A DNA stretch of 64,000 nucleotides from Streptomyces zhihengii (GCF_016919245.1 NZ_JAFEJA010000002.1:994501-1058500), one strand, 5' to 3'. Positions 20,179 to 29,537 are shown, counted from the stretch's first letter. Notes: generated by a model not told the origin, from the sequence alone. Program-made: numbers and translations.

Positions 20179-20838
20179 TCACTGAGGCCGCGCCGCCGCC
20201 GCGTCCCGCAGGACCGCGACCACCTCATCGTCCCCGACCTGGGTGAAGTCGTGGTACCACTGGCCGACGGAGTGGAACGGCCACGGCGTGTACAGCGTCA
20301 CCAGTTGGTCGACCTCCGCCCGCAGCGTCCCGGCCGCCTCCCGGGAGCACACCGGCGCCGCCAGCACCACCGCCGCGGGCTCCATGGCCCGCACGGCCCG
20401 CACCGCGGCCCGTGCCGTCACACCGGTGGCCAGCCCGTCGTCGACGAGGACGGCCGTGCGGCCGCCCAGCACCGGCGCCGGGCGGCCCGCGCGGTAGACC
20501 TGCTCGCGGCGGCGCAGCTCCGCGCGCTCGGCCGCGACCAGGTCGCCGAGACCGTCGGCGGACAGCCCGAGCGACTCCAGCGCCCGGGTGTCGAACAGCG
20601 GCGGCGCCTCGCCGGCCAGCGCGCCCACCCCCAGCTCCCGGTTGAACGGGGCGCCGATCTTGCGCACCACGACCACGTCCAGGGGCGCGTCCAGCGCCCG
20701 TGCCACCTCGGCCGCCACCGGCACGCCGCCGCGCGGCAGCGCCAGCACGTACGGGGACCGCAGCTCACCGGCGCGGTGGCGCACCAGTACCGAGGCCGCC
20801 AGCTCCCGGCCCGCCTCCCCCCGGTCGGCGAAGCGCAT
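20179..20838 (-). CDS. Phosphoribosyltransferase-domain protein
   Basis: The 219-residue protein has the type I phosphoribosyltransferase fold, with the PRPP-binding motif AVLVDDGLATGVTARAAVRAVR at about residues 128-149. A long hood (RAELRRREQVYRAGRP) precedes it. This stand-alone family is widespread in actinomycetes; no base substrate is established, so a purine salvage role should not be assumed. It starts 6 bp after the DUF5709 stop codon and so is co-transcribed with it. Confidence 0.87.
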   Translation of the reverse strand: MRFADRGEAGRELAASVLVRHRAGELRSPYVLALPRGGVPVAAEVARALDAPLDVVVVRKIGAPFNRELGVGALAGEAPPLFDTRALESLGLSADGLGDLVAAERAELRRREQVYRAGRPAPVLGGRTAVLVDDGLATGVTARAAVRAVRAMEPAAVVLAAPVCSREAAGTLRAEVDQLVTLYTPWPFHSVGQWYHDFTQVGDDEVVAVLRDAAAARPQ

Positions 20839-20844
20839 CGCCGC

Positions 20845-21357
20845 TCACTCCCACCGGGCGGGAGGGCCGGTGCCGTCGTCCGCGCCGGGTTCCTCCTCGA
20901 TGTGCACGGCCGCCTCCTCGGCGGACGCCGCGCCCCCGTCGATGCCGACGTCCCGCGCGACGGTCCCCGCGGGCCTGCGGGGCGCGGGGTCGTCGGCCGG
21001 GGCGAGCCGTCCCGCCCGGGCGCCCCCGGCGATCTCGCCGGCCGGTTCGCCGTCGCCGCCGGCCAGGTCGCCGATGCCGTCCCCGTCCGGCGGCGTCACG
21101 TCCGGCACCTCCTGCGCCAGCCGTTCGTCCAGCGTCTCGCCCTCCTCGGCCTCGGCGCCCGTGGTGCCGTGCCGGCCCACTCCGAGGGGGCGCTCCGGCG
21201 GCGAGTAGCCCTCCTCCATCACGTCGTCGAGGCTGCGCTCGCCGATCACGTTCTCCGGGTCGAACGCGCCGCTGGGACGGTTGTCCGCGTCGGAGTGCCC
21301 GGGCTGGTAGACGTCGTCGCCCCGTGCCTGGTCCGCGGCGGTGGTGTCGTCCGACAT
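20845..21357 (-). CDS. DUF5709 protein (copy 2)
   Basis: This is a 170-residue acidic, soluble protein of the actinobacterial DUF5709 family, of unknown function. Family landmarks include DDVYQPGHSDADNRPSG, ENVIGERSLDDVMEEGYSPPERP and DVGIDGGAASAEEAAVHI. It is rich in Asp, Glu and Gly and probably partly disordered. It forms an operon with the phosphoribosyltransferase gene 6 bp downstream. A paralogue lies immediately upstream at 21551-22096, sharing all the landmark blocks. Confidence 0.87.
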   Translation of the reverse strand: MSDDTTAADQARGDDVYQPGHSDADNRPSGAFDPENVIGERSLDDVMEEGYSPPERPLGVGRHGTTGAEAEEGETLDERLAQEVPDVTPPDGDGIGDLAGGDGEPAGEIAGGARAGRLAPADDPAPRRPAGTVARDVGIDGGAASAEEAAVHIEEEPGADDGTGPPARWE

Positions 21358-21550
21358 GTCCGCTCCCCTTCATCAGCCGGTCGTGGACCGCGGTCGCGGT
21401 CCCGCTACGGGCCGGGTGCCCACCTCGGCGCCGTTCAACAGCGCGCGCCGGCGCCGGCCGGGAACGCCTGCCGGCCGGCGGCCTCGCGGGGGCGGGCGCA
21501 CAGCGCGGTGCACGGGGACTCCGTGCAGGTGGGCGGGGTACGCGGGAGGT

Positions 21551-22096
21551 TCAGGTGCCCGGGGGCGTCCGCGGCGCGGAGTCGGCGGCGGACGGCACGT
21601 ACTCCTCCGCCTCGCTCTCCTCCTCGCCGTCGATCACGTGCATCGCGGCCTCCTCGGCGGACGCGGCCCCGCCGTCGATGCCGACGTCCCGGGCGACCAC
21701 GTCGTTGTGGCGGCGCGGCGCGATGTCGTCCACCGCGGCCAGCCTGCCCGACCGCGCGCGGCCCGACTCGCCGTCCAGCGGTTCGCCGTCGCCGTCCGCG
21801 AGATCGCCGATGCCGTCCCCGTCCGGGGAGGCCGTGTCCGGCACCTCCTGGGCCAGGCGCTGCTCCAGGCTCTCGCCGCGGGCCAGCTCCTCACCGGTGG
21901 TGCCGTGCCGGCCGACCACCAGGGGACGGTCGAGGGGCGAGTACCCCTCCTCCATCATGTCGTCCAGGCTGCGCTCGCCGATCACGTTCTCCAGGTCGAG
22001 TTCCCCGTCGGGACGGTTGCCCGTGTCGGAGTGCTCGGGCTGGTAGACGTCGTCGCCCCGCCCCTGGTCGTCGTCCCGCCCAGTGTCGTCGGCCAT
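21551..22096 (-). CDS. DUF5709 protein (copy 1)
   Basis: This 181-residue member of DUF5709 is a tandem paralogue of the downstream gene. The blocks GDDVYQPEHSDTGNRP, ENVIGERSLDDMMEEGYSPLDRPLVVGRHGTTG and ARDVGIDGGAASAEEAAMHV are shared almost word for word, while the linkers differ. No function is known. The ATG at 22096 follows GGGAAAGG. The frame upstream (to 22519) overlaps the methyltransferase gene in another frame and is not used. Confidence 0.87.
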   Translation of the reverse strand: MADDTGRDDDQGRGDDVYQPEHSDTGNRPDGELDLENVIGERSLDDMMEEGYSPLDRPLVVGRHGTTGEELARGESLEQRLAQEVPDTASPDGDGIGDLADGDGEPLDGESGRARSGRLAAVDDIAPRRHNDVVARDVGIDGGAASAEEAAMHVIDGEEESEAEEYVPSAADSAPRTPPGT

Positions 22097-22195
22097 GGCC
22101 TTTCCCTTTCCGGCGCGCAGTGGGCCGCAGAAGTGGCCCGGTGCGTCAGGAGCGCCGGAGCACCCGACGCACTTCATCCACGTCTTCATCATCTG

Positions 22196-22250
22196 CCGGG
22201 CGGCGTCCCGCGGCGACCGCACCGGGCGGGCGGCCGGGGACGCCGCCCGG
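22196..22250 (-). terminator. Possible terminator after the methyltransferase gene
   Basis: A 14-bp inverted repeat (22196-22209 with 22237-22250) with a long GC-rich loop lies just past the stop codon of the 22266-22940 gene. Confidence 0.5.
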
Positions 22251-22265
22251 GGCCGGTGCCGGAGG

Positions 22266-22940
22266 TCAGGCCGCCGCGCGGCGCACCCTGAGCACGTTGT
22301 CCCGGCGCAGCCCGGGGCGTCCGTCGGGGCCGTTCTGCGTCCGCTCGAACTCCTCGGCGCGCTCCACCCGCCAGGCGCCGGACGGCAGTTCCAGGGAGAC
22401 GAAGACATCGTCGGGGGTGGGGAAGTACATGTCGTGGTGCGCCTCCGGGTCGAACGGGCCGGGCCCCGCGTGCCCCACGACGAGGAGCACGCCGCCGGGC
22501 GCGACGGCGGCGGCCGCACGGCGCAGGATCTGCTCGCGGGGCATGTCCCCGGGGGTGTGGAGGTAGCTCGCCGACACGAGGTCGAAGCCGCCCTCGGGGC
22601 CCTCGGGGCCCTCGGGGAACGACAGCGCGAGGTCGTGGCGCTGCCAGTCGATCGCGTCCTCGGCCACCCCGGCCTCCCGCGCGTGCAGGGCCGCCCGGTC
22701 CAGCGCGACGCCGGAGATGTCCGTCGCCGTGACCCGCCAGCCGCGGCGCGCCAGCCAGATCGCGTCGCCGCCCTCGCCGCAGCCGAGGTCCAGCGCGCTG
22801 CCCGGCGCCAGGTCCGTCACCTCGGTGACGAGCGCCGCGTTCGGGTTCCCGCTCCAGATCCGGTCGCTCTCCAGGTAGCGGGCGTCCCAGAACTCCTGGC
22901 CCGCCCCGGCGCCGGTCCCGGTGGTGTGGTGCTGGCTCAT
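22266..22940 (-). CDS. Class I SAM-dependent methyltransferase
   Basis: The 224-residue soluble methyltransferase has motif I in ALDLGCGEGGDAIWLARRGW (about 53-72), motif II in VTATDISGVALDRA and a late acceptor region GFDLVSASYLHTP. The opening QEFWDARYLESDRIWSGNPNAAL is typical of the TehB-like/Methyltransf_25 group. The acceptor is unknown. A short in-frame GPE repeat (EGPEGPEGG) reflects a 9-bp microrepeat in the DNA. The ATG at 22940 has GGAG eight bases upstream. Confidence 0.87.
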   Translation of the reverse strand: MSQHHTTGTGAGAGQEFWDARYLESDRIWSGNPNAALVTEVTDLAPGSALDLGCGEGGDAIWLARRGWRVTATDISGVALDRAALHAREAGVAEDAIDWQRHDLALSFPEGPEGPEGGFDLVSASYLHTPGDMPREQILRRAAAAVAPGGVLLVVGHAGPGPFDPEAHHDMYFPTPDDVFVSLELPSGAWRVERAEEFERTQNGPDGRPGLRRDNVLRVRRAAA

Positions 22941-23044
22941 CGATGCGCTCCTCGGGGGCTCGTGGGACGGCGGGTTCCGCCGTCCTGCCCGATGGTGCGC
23001 CCGGGGGGCCACCGCGGGCAAAGAACCTTGCCGGTTCGGCAATT

Positions 23045-24705
23045 TCAGCGGGTGGCCGTGGGAGGGTCGGCGGCCGGGGCCGTGCCGGTGCGGGTGCCGG
23101 GACCGGCTTCGGCCCCGGGACCGGCTTCGGTGCCGGCACCGGGGTCCGCCTCCGTCCCGGCGCCCGCCGCCGTCCAGCCCCGGCTCGTGTAGTCGTAGTC
23201 GTACACGGCGCCGCCCCGCACTCCGGTGGTGCGGAACGGCCGGCCGCCGTCGTCGATCCGCACGGTGCCCGACCGGCCGCCGCTGCTCCAGGCCACGTCG
23301 AGGACCCAGTCGCAGTCGCAGGCGACGGAACGCCCGGAGACGAGCAGGGCCTCGGGGTCCGACGACGAGACCGTGTAGGGGAACGACACCGCGGGGATCG
23401 GCACGCCCGAGTCGCTGCCGGGCACCGGACGCGCCACCGGCCGCGCCCGGTCCAGGTCGACCTCGAAGAGCCGCGGGGTGAGCGAACCGCCGCAGCCGGA
23501 GCTCATGCGGTACGCGGGAAGCTCCCGCGCCGCACGCCGCTGGACGACCCTGACCTGCATCGACTCCAGCACCACCGGCTGCCCGCCGGTGCCCTGCACG
23601 GTGACGCGGACCAGCGTCTCGCCCCCGTGCAGCGCGCCGAGGGCGGAGGCCCAGGACGCCGCGTCCGCCTGCGTGGGCGGCGGCGGCACGGCCGCCGGGC
23701 CGCGCCCGATGACATAGGTGTGCCCGCAGGCCCCCTGCCAGACGTGGTCGTCACCGGTCCAGGCGATCGGCGCGCCCGTCGCGGCGGGGCGGTCACCGGG
23801 GGAGGGCGTCGCGGAGACCGGCGCATCGGTCCCGGCGGCAGCGGCCGACGGCGACGGAGTGGGGGAGGGCGAGGACGCCCCGCGGGGCGGGGCGGTCGCG
23901 GGGGGGGCGCCGTCGCGGCCCGCGCGGGCGGCGCCGGGACGCCGCCTTCCGGGGCGCCGAGCTCCCGGAACCCGGCGACCAGCGCGAACACACTCGTCAC
24001 CCCGGCGACCACCACCCCCGCCACCCACCTCCGCCGCACCCGTGCCGCGGTGCCTCCACGCCGCGTCGCGCCGTCGGCGCGCCCCGCCGGGGCTCCGGGG
24101 ACCTCGGGCCGCCGGGCTGCCCCGCCCGCCGTGTCGGCGGCGGGGGCGCCGGAGCCGGCTTCTCCGCCGGCTCCCGCGCCGGAGGCGGTGCCCTGACGCA
24201 CCGTCGGCCCGGCGGTCCCGGGCGCCTTCGTGTCCGTTACCGCGTGGCGCTCGGCCGCCCCCGCGCCGGAGGCGGCGCCTCCGCCCGGCGTCGCACCCTC
24301 GATGCGGCCTGCCGGGGCTCCGGGGCCCTCGGGCCCCCGGGCCGCCCCGCCCGCCGCAACCCCCGCCGCCCCGGCGGCGCCCCCGCCCGAGGCGACCCCC
24401 TCACCGCCGCCCCCGGCGGCACCCCCCGTCGGGACGGGGCGGGTGCGGCGGGTCGTGTCGGCCGAGAGCCAGAGGCGGTGGAGGTCGGCGAGGTCCTCGG
24501 GGGTGCAGCCGCAGACCCGTGCCAGGCGTTCCACGGGGGCGAACTCCATCGGGACGGTCCGGCCGGAGCAGTAGCGGTGGAGGGTCGCCGCGCCGACGCC
24601 GACGCGGCGGGCCAGGGACTCGTAGGTGCGGCCGGAGGCGGTCCGCAGCGCGTGCAGCCGGGCCGCGAACTCCTCGGTGTCCGTCCGGCGCGGTGTGTCC
24701 GTCAT
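23045..24705 (-). pseudogene. HTH-transmembrane-extracytoplasmic domain protein, split by a frameshift
   Basis: Two overlapping frames look like parts of one gene. The first (from ATG 24705) has an XRE-type helix-turn-helix (residues 10-75, GRTYESLARRVGVGAATLHRY), a long Ala/Gly/Pro linker and a transmembrane helix (WVAGVVVAGVTSVFALVAGF). After the G8 run at 23900-23907 (C8 in the gene) that frame becomes Arg/Pro nonsense. The other frame then continues sensibly: a Ser/Pro/Thr linker, then GDDHVWQGACGHTYVIGRGP and a Cys-containing extracytoplasmic domain, ending at 23045. Adding one C, or slipping back one base on C8, joins the halves. The cause could be mutation, sequencing error, phase variation or programmed slippage. 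It may be a one-component membrane sensor. Confidence 0.72.
23900..23907 (-). other. C8 homopolymer at the frameshift
   Basis: Eight consecutive G on the plus strand are C8 in the minus-strand gene. Reading through in the first frame gives Ala-Pro-Pro-Pro-Arg-Pro-Pro; adding one C gives Ala-Pro-Pro-Pro-Ala-Thr-Ala-Pro-Pro and keeps the downstream domain in frame. Confidence 0.75.
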
Positions 24706-24860
24706 GGCCGTTCCTCTCCCGCGCCCGTTCCCGAGCGCATTTCACCCCTCTGTGAAACCCCCACGTCACCGGGGGTGAAACGGTTCCACCGTTCCTGATG
24801 ACCCGTCGGACATTGCCCGCCGGTCCGGCCGCGCCGACGCTGGTGGACGTCTCGACAGGA

Positions 24861-24890
24861 GACGACCCACCACGACCCACCACGACCCAC
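24861..24890. repeat. Three 10-bp direct repeats upstream of an exported-protein gene
   Basis: CACGACCCAC occurs three times in tandem (the first copy starts with G) just before the ribosome binding site of the gene at 24905. It could be slippage or a binding site. Confidence 0.7.
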
Positions 24891-24904
24891 GGGGAACACC
24901 AGCC

Positions 24905-25564
24905 ATGAACCACACCCGCAGCAACACCCCCGGCAGCACCCGCAGGTTCACCCGCGCCGGCCTCGCCTCGGCCCTCGCCGTGAGCGCCGCGCTGACGGCG
25001 GCGGCCGCCGCGCCCGCGGCCGCCGGCGGCCCCACGGCGTACTCCGCCGCCGTGCCGCGCTTCCTCGCCCCGGGCGACCTGCCCGCGGCGAGCACGCCGT
25101 GGACGGCGGACCCGGTGCGCAAGGGCCTGCCGGCCGACGAGTCGTTCTGCACGGCGGGCACGACGCCCGCGACCGGCACGCGGTACCGGGACTTCAGGAC
25201 CGAGCTCGACACCACCGCCCGCCAGACGACCACGGTCGCCGCCACCCCGGCGAAGGCCGCGCAGCTCGCCGACCGGCTCCGGCTCGCCGTCGAGACCTGC
25301 CTCGACCGGATGAAGGCGGGCTACCCGGGCCTGGAGGGCGAGGCGTTCCACCACGGGCCGGTGGACGTCGAGGAGGGTGCGAACGTCTACAGCATCGACA
25401 CCCACGACCCCGAGGTCGGCTCGACCGACATAGCCCTGTGGTCCGTCGGCCGGGACGGCCGGACCGTGACCGTCGTGCAGTGGGGGCAGCTCGGCGAGCT
25501 GGACGGCGCGCCGCTCGCCGCGTTCCAGCGGACCACGGCGACCGCGGTGGCCCGGCTCCACTGA
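24905..25564 (+). CDS. Exported PknH-sensor-like protein
   Basis: The 219-residue protein carries a signal peptide ([22 protein letters not shown], cleavage about residue 40). The mature part loosely resembles the extracellular PknH-like sensor domain of actinomycetes: two cysteines that could pair (ESFCTAG and VETCLDRMK) and a beta-sheet with DIALWSVGRDGRTVTVVQWGQ. The likeness is weak and no ligand is known. The ATG at 24905 follows GGGGAACACC. It diverges from the frameshifted HTH-membrane protein, and the two may be functionally linked. Confidence 0.75.
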   Translation: MNHTRSNTPGSTRRFTRAGLASALAVSAALTAAAAAPAAAGGPTAYSAAVPRFLAPGDLPAASTPWTADPVRKGLPADESFCTAGTTPATGTRYRDFRTELDTTARQTTTVAATPAKAAQLADRLRLAVETCLDRMKAGYPGLEGEAFHHGPVDVEEGANVYSIDTHDPEVGSTDIALWSVGRDGRTVTVVQWGQLGELDGAPLAAFQRTTATAVARLH

Positions 25565-25569
25565 TCCCG

Positions 25570-25611
25570 CCGGGCCGTTCCGGTGTGCACGGGGATGCCG
25601 GAACGGCCCGG
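25570..25611 (+). terminator. Terminator after the exported-protein gene
   Basis: A perfect 14-bp inverted repeat (25570-25583 with 25598-25611) begins six bases after the stop codon. Confidence 0.85.
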
Positions 25612-25619
25612 CGCGCGGC

Positions 25620-25653
25620 GGCGCGCGTGCGGACGGGGGACCGCACGCGCGCC
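25620..25653 (+). terminator. Second hairpin, 5' side of the ribosomal-protection gene
   Basis: A perfect 13-bp inverted repeat (25620-25632 with 25641-25653) follows the first hairpin by eight bases. It may reinforce termination. If a promoter lies upstream of it, it could act in the leader of the resistance gene. Confidence 0.6.
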
Positions 25654-25762
25654 GCGCCGGGCCCCGCCGCCCCCGAAATCCGGTTGTCCGCGGGGCGGCC
25701 CGTCTGCTGCACTCGCGGGGTGCGCCGGCGAACGACGCCGGACCGAGCCAGGAGGCCAGATC

Positions 25763-25864
25763 ATGCGCGGAACTCTCATGTCCACCCAGGAAGGAAACGC
25801 CCCCCATCTCAAGGACATGACACTTCGTGCACACGCTGAACCTGGGAATCCTGGCGCATGTTGA
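25763..25864 (+). CDS. Possible leader peptide overlapping the ribosomal-protection gene
   Basis: A 33-codon frame starts at ATG 25763, five bases after a near-perfect ribosome binding site (AGGAGGCC), better than that of the resistance gene itself. It reads MRGTLMSTQEGNAPHLKDMT then [13 protein letters not shown] and ends with TGA at 25862-25864, 38 bases inside the next gene in another frame. Ribosomes finishing it would clear or reload at the GTG at 25827, so it could couple or attenuate translation when a ribosome-targeting drug is present. No homologue is recalled; function is inferred from layout only. Confidence 0.55.
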   Translation: MRGTLMSTQEGNAPHLKDMTLRAHAEPGNPGAC

Positions 25865-27833
25865 CGCCGGCAAGACGAGCCTGACCGAGCGGCTCCTGCA
25901 CCGTACGCACGCCATCGACGCGCTCGGCAGCGTCGACGCCGGCAGCACCCGTACGGACACCCTCGCGCTGGAACGCCGGCGCGGCATCACCATCAAGGCG
26001 TCCGTCGCCTCCTTCGACGCGGGCGACACCACCGTCAACCTGATCGACACCCCGGGCCACCCGGACTTCATCGCCGAGGTCGAGCGGGCGCTCGGCGTCC
26101 TCGACGGCGTGGTGCTCGTCGTCTCCGCGGTCGAAGGCGTCCAGGCGCAGACCCGGGTGCTGATGCGGGTGCTCCAGCGGCTGCGCCTGCCCACGCTGAT
26201 CTTCGTCAACAAGATCGACCGGAGCGGGGCCCGCCGCGACGGACTGCTGGCCTCCATCGGCGAGAAGCTGACCCCGGCCCACATCGCCATGAGCCGCACC
26301 GAGGCCCTCGGCACCCGCGCGGCGTCCAGCACCCCCCGCACCGGAGACTCCTTCCGCACCGAACTGACCGCGCTCCTGGCCGACTTCGACGAGGCACTGC
26401 TCGCCTCCTGGGTCGACGGCGCGCTGCCGTCCGGGGAGCGGCTCGGCCGCGCGCTCGCGGCGGCCACCCGTGCGGGGCGTGCGCATCCGGTGTACTTCGG
26501 CTCGGCGATCACCGGCGCCGGTGTCGACGCGCTGATCGACGGCATCACCGGACTGCTGCCCCCGGCCGCCGGGGACCCGGGCGGTCCGCTCTCCGGCACC
26601 GTGTTCGCGGTCGAACGCGGTCCGGACGGCGACAAGTCGGCGTGGGTGCGGCTGTTCTCCGGCACGGCACGGCTGCGCGAGCGGGTACCGGTCGGCGGCG
26701 ACGGCCTCCCGGCCAGGGTCACCGGCATCCGGGTCATCGAACACGGGGTGCCCGTGGAGCGGGACGCCGTGTCGGCGGGCCAGATCGCCGTGGTCCGCGG
26801 CCTCGGCCGGGCGCGTGTCGGCGACACCCTCGGCGCCCCGGGGCCGGAGGCGGTCCACGGCGGCCACTTCGCCCCGCCCAGCCTGGAGACGGTGGTGGAA
26901 CCGGTGCGCCCCGAGGAGCGCGGCGCCCTCCACCAGGCCCTGGCCCGGCTCGCCGAGCAGGACCCGCTGATCGGCCTGCGGCAGGACGAGGTGCGGCACG
27001 AGACCTCGCTGTCGCTCTACGGGGAGGTCCAGAAGGAGGTCGTGGAGGCGACGCTCGCGGAGGAGTACGGGCTCGGTGTGCGGTTCCGCGGGACGACGAC
27101 CGTCCACACCGAGCGGCCCACCGGATCGGGCGCGGCGGCCGAGTTCATCCACACGGACCCCAATCCGTACCTCGCCACCGTGGGCCTGCGCGTCGATCCC
27201 GCGGCGGCCGGATCGGGGTCCTCGTTCCGGCTGGAGGTCGAACTGGGCTCGCTGCCCGCCGCGTTCGTCACCGCGATCGAGGAGACGGTGGCCCGCACCC
27301 TCGAACAGGGGCTGTACGGCTGGCAGGTGCACGACTGCGTCGTCACCCTGACCCACTCCGGCTACGCGGCCCGGCAGAGCCATGCGCACGCCGTCTTCGA
27401 CAAGAGCATGTCGAGCACGGCCGGCGACTTCCGCAACCTCACCCCGCTGGTGCTGATGGACGCCCTGCGCCGGGCGGGCACACGCGTCCACGAACCGGTG
27501 CACCGCTTCCGGCTGGAGGTGCCCGCCGCCCAGTACGGGCAGGTGCTGCCGGTGCTGGCCCGCCACGGCGCGGTCCCGCGCGACACGCTGCCGGGAGCCC
27601 GCTCGTACGTGGTCGAGGGCGACCTGCCGGCCGCCTCCGTGCACGCGCTGGAGCGGCGTGTCCCGTCGCTCACCAGCGGGGAGGGCGTGCTGGAGACCGT
27701 CTTCGACCACTACCGGCCGGTCGCCGGCGCCCCGCCGGTGCGCCCGCGCACCGACGCCGATCCGCTGGACCGCGAGGGCTACCTGAAGCGGGTGGCGCGC
27801 GGTGGGGGCGGCGGGTCAGTGGGAGCGCGGTGA
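25827..27833 (+). CDS. Tetracycline-type ribosomal protection protein (OtrA/TetM family)
   Basis: The 668-residue translational GTPase resembles OtrA of oxytetracycline producers and TetM; these EF-G-like proteins displace tetracyclines from the ribosome. G1 is AHVDAGKTS (residues 10-18), G2 lies in [11 protein letters not shown]3 is DTPGH, and G4 is NKID at about residue 128. EF-G-like domains II-V follow, with the conserved [19 protein letters not shown]. Compared with OtrA the start [24 protein letters not shown] aligns exactly, which fixes the GTG at 25827. Many streptomycetes that make no tetracycline carry such a gene, so the true drug is uncertain. Its 3' end overlaps the convergent YnfA-like gene by 18 bp. 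Confidence 0.92.
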   Translation: MHTLNLGILAHVDAGKTSLTERLLHRTHAIDALGSVDAGSTRTDTLALERRRGITIKASVASFDAGDTTVNLIDTPGHPDFIAEVERALGVLDGVVLVVSAVEGVQAQTRVLMRVLQRLRLPTLIFVNKIDRSGARRDGLLASIGEKLTPAHIAMSRTEALGTRAASSTPRTGDSFRTELTALLADFDEALLASWVDGALPSGERLGRALAAATRAGRAHPVYFGSAITGAGVDALIDGITGLLPPAAGDPGGPLSGTVFAVERGPDGDKSAWVRLFSGTARLRERVPVGGDGLPARVTGIRVIEHGVPVERDAVSAGQIAVVRGLGRARVGDTLGAPGPEAVHGGHFAPPSLETVVEPVRPEERGALHQALARLAEQDPLIGLRQDEVRHETSLSLYGEVQKEVVEATLAEEYGLGVRFRGTTTVHTERPTGSGAAAEFIHTDPNPYLATVGLRVDPAAAGSGSSFRLEVELGSLPAAFVTAIEETVARTLEQGLYGWQVHDCVVTLTHSGYAARQSHAHAVFDKSMSSTAGDFRNLTPLVLMDALRRAGTRVHEPVHRFRLEVPAAQYGQVLPVLARHGAVPRDTLPGARSYVVEGDLPAASVHALERRVPSLTSGEGVLETVFDHYRPVAGAPPVRPRTDADPLDREGYLKRVARGGGGGSVGAR

Positions 27834-28151
27834 GTACATGATGACGGCCATGCCGACGAGGCAGATCAGGGCGCCGGCCACGTCGTACCGGTCGGGTCGG
27901 TACCCGTCGGCGACCATGCCCCAGGCGATCGACCCGGCGACGAAGACCCCTCCGTAGGCGGCGAGGATGCGGCCGAAGTTGTCGTCGCTCTGGAAGGTGG
28001 CCACCACTCCGTAGAGCCCGAGCGCGATCACCCCCGCACCGACCCACACCCAGCCGCGGTGCTCCCGTAGCCCTTGCCAGACGAGCCATGCCCCGCCGAT
28101 CTCGAACAGCGCGGCGACGGCGAACAGGGCGATGGAACGGGCGACGAGCAC
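27816..28151 (-). CDS. YnfA/UPF0060 family small membrane protein
   Basis: This 111-residue integral membrane protein has four predicted helices, as in the YnfA family (typical length 105-112). Recognisable segments are [38 protein letters not shown] and [47 protein letters not shown]. YnfA proteins resemble the small multidrug resistance transporters, but their role is poorly defined. The GTG at 28151 gives the expected length; AGGAA lies about 12 bases upstream. The last 18 bp overlap the convergent ribosomal protection gene. Confidence 0.9.
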   Translation of the reverse strand: MLVARSIALFAVAALFEIGGAWLVWQGLREHRGWVWVGAGVIALGLYGVVATFQSDDNFGRILAAYGGVFVAGSIAWGMVADGYRPDRYDVAGALICLVGMAVIMYSPRSH

Positions 28152-28389
28152 GGTGAGGGCACTTCCTGGAAGGCGGCGGGGGCGTCCCGGCCGGGACGGC
28201 CCCACGGTAGCCGCCCGGGGCGGCGGTCCGGCCGCCGGATATCCGCTTGCCCCTCGGCGTGGGCGGTGGATCAATGTCCTGCAGGGCCGCCCGGGGAGCG
28301 GCCGCCGTGCCGCACGGAGGCCGCCCCGGGGCCCGGCCGCCGTGCCGTCCGGGCAGGGCGGACGCGTCGTCAGAGGGGGTTACCGTCTC

Positions 28390-29502
28390 GTGAGTACGCC
28401 GTCGAAACCGTCCGGGGCCGTGCGGGCCGGCGGGCCGTCCGTGCGGATCGGGGCGCTCGTCCCGCTGACCAGGCCCGGCTGGGCGGAGGCGGGAGCGCAC
28501 CTGCTCGCCGGTCTCGAACTCGCCGTGCGCGACGTCAACGACGCCGGGGGGATCGGCGGGACCCCGCTCGACCTGGTGGTCCGGGACACGGCGGCCGACC
28601 CGCGGCGGGCCGAGGCGGCCGTGGACGACCTCGCGGCGCTGGGCGTGGCGGCGCTGGCGGGGGAGTACCACAGCGTGGTCGCCCGTGCCGCCGCCGCCCG
28701 CGCCGCCGCCCTCGGCCTGCCGTTCCTCTGCTCGTCGGCGGTGCTCGACGCGCTCACCGACCGGCCGGCGGAAGGGGTGGCACGGATCGCCCCGGCGCAG
28801 TCCCACGGCTGGCGGATCTACGGCGACTTCCTCCTCGGCGCGGGCCACCGGCACATCGCCGTGGCAGCCGACGCGAGCGTCTACTGGGCCGCCGGGACGG
28901 GCATCCTCCGTGAGCGTCTGGCGCCGCACGGTGGCACCGTCACCGCACTGGACATGCCCGCGCTCGGCCCCTCGGGCGTGTGCGACGCGCTCGCAGGCCA
29001 CCGTGCCACGGCCCTGCTGGTGCTGACCGGGTATCCGGAGCCCGCGGTGCCGCTGGTCCGGGCGGTCCGCCGCGATCCGCGCCTCGCCGGCCTCCTGGTC
29101 GGGGCGCCCGCCGGGCAGCCGGAGTTCGCCGGGTGGGCGGCCTCGCTGGGCGCCGACGGCGCGGGCGTCCCGTTCCTGCGCTATCTGCCCGAGCACCCCG
29201 GCCCGCTCGGCGTCCGCGTCGGGGCGGCGCTGCGCGAGCGGCTGGCCGAGGAGCCCTCGTTCGTGGCCTTCGAGGGCTACGACACGGTCACCGTCCTCGC
29301 CGGGGCGCTGCGCGCGCACGGCACGGACCGGGCGGCGATCGCCGCGTCATGGGGGCGGGCCGGGGCCGAGGGGACCCGCGGACCGGTCCGGTTCTCCCGG
29401 ACGCCGGGCAGCGGTGTGTGGCAGTGGGCGTGGGCGCCCGTCCAGGTCGCCGACCGTGACCCGGCGGACCCCGCCCGTTTCCGGGTCCTCCGCACCGGCT
29501 GA
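28390..29502 (+). CDS. Solute-binding-protein-fold protein without a signal peptide
   Basis: The 370-residue protein is a type I periplasmic binding fold of the Leu/Ile/Val or amide-binding kind (Peripla_BP_6): VRIGALVPLTRPGWAEAGAHLLAGLELAVRDVNDAGGIGGTPLDLVVRDTAADPRRAEAAVDDLAALGV is followed by HRHIAVAADASVYWAAG. Members are normally exported and tethered to an ABC transporter. Here no signal peptide or lipobox precedes the fold and no permease gene is near, so it may be a cytoplasmic sensor like AmiC. The GTG at 28390 is the first plausible start; the upstream frame is Arg/Gly-rich nonsense. Confidence 0.8.
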   Translation: MSTPSKPSGAVRAGGPSVRIGALVPLTRPGWAEAGAHLLAGLELAVRDVNDAGGIGGTPLDLVVRDTAADPRRAEAAVDDLAALGVAALAGEYHSVVARAAAARAAALGLPFLCSSAVLDALTDRPAEGVARIAPAQSHGWRIYGDFLLGAGHRHIAVAADASVYWAAGTGILRERLAPHGGTVTALDMPALGPSGVCDALAGHRATALLVLTGYPEPAVPLVRAVRRDPRLAGLLVGAPAGQPEFAGWAASLGADGAGVPFLRYLPEHPGPLGVRVGAALRERLAEEPSFVAFEGYDTVTVLAGALRAHGTDRAAIAASWGRAGAEGTRGPVRFSRTPGSGVWQWAWAPVQVADRDPADPARFRVLRTG

Positions 29503-29537
29503 GCGATCGCGCCGCCCCGGGCCCGGACACGCAGGAG

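Noticed and set aside
25583..25762. 5' extension of the leader ORF frame.
   Set aside because: It passes through both hairpins and has no ribosome binding site; the ATG at 25763 with AGGAGGCC is far better.
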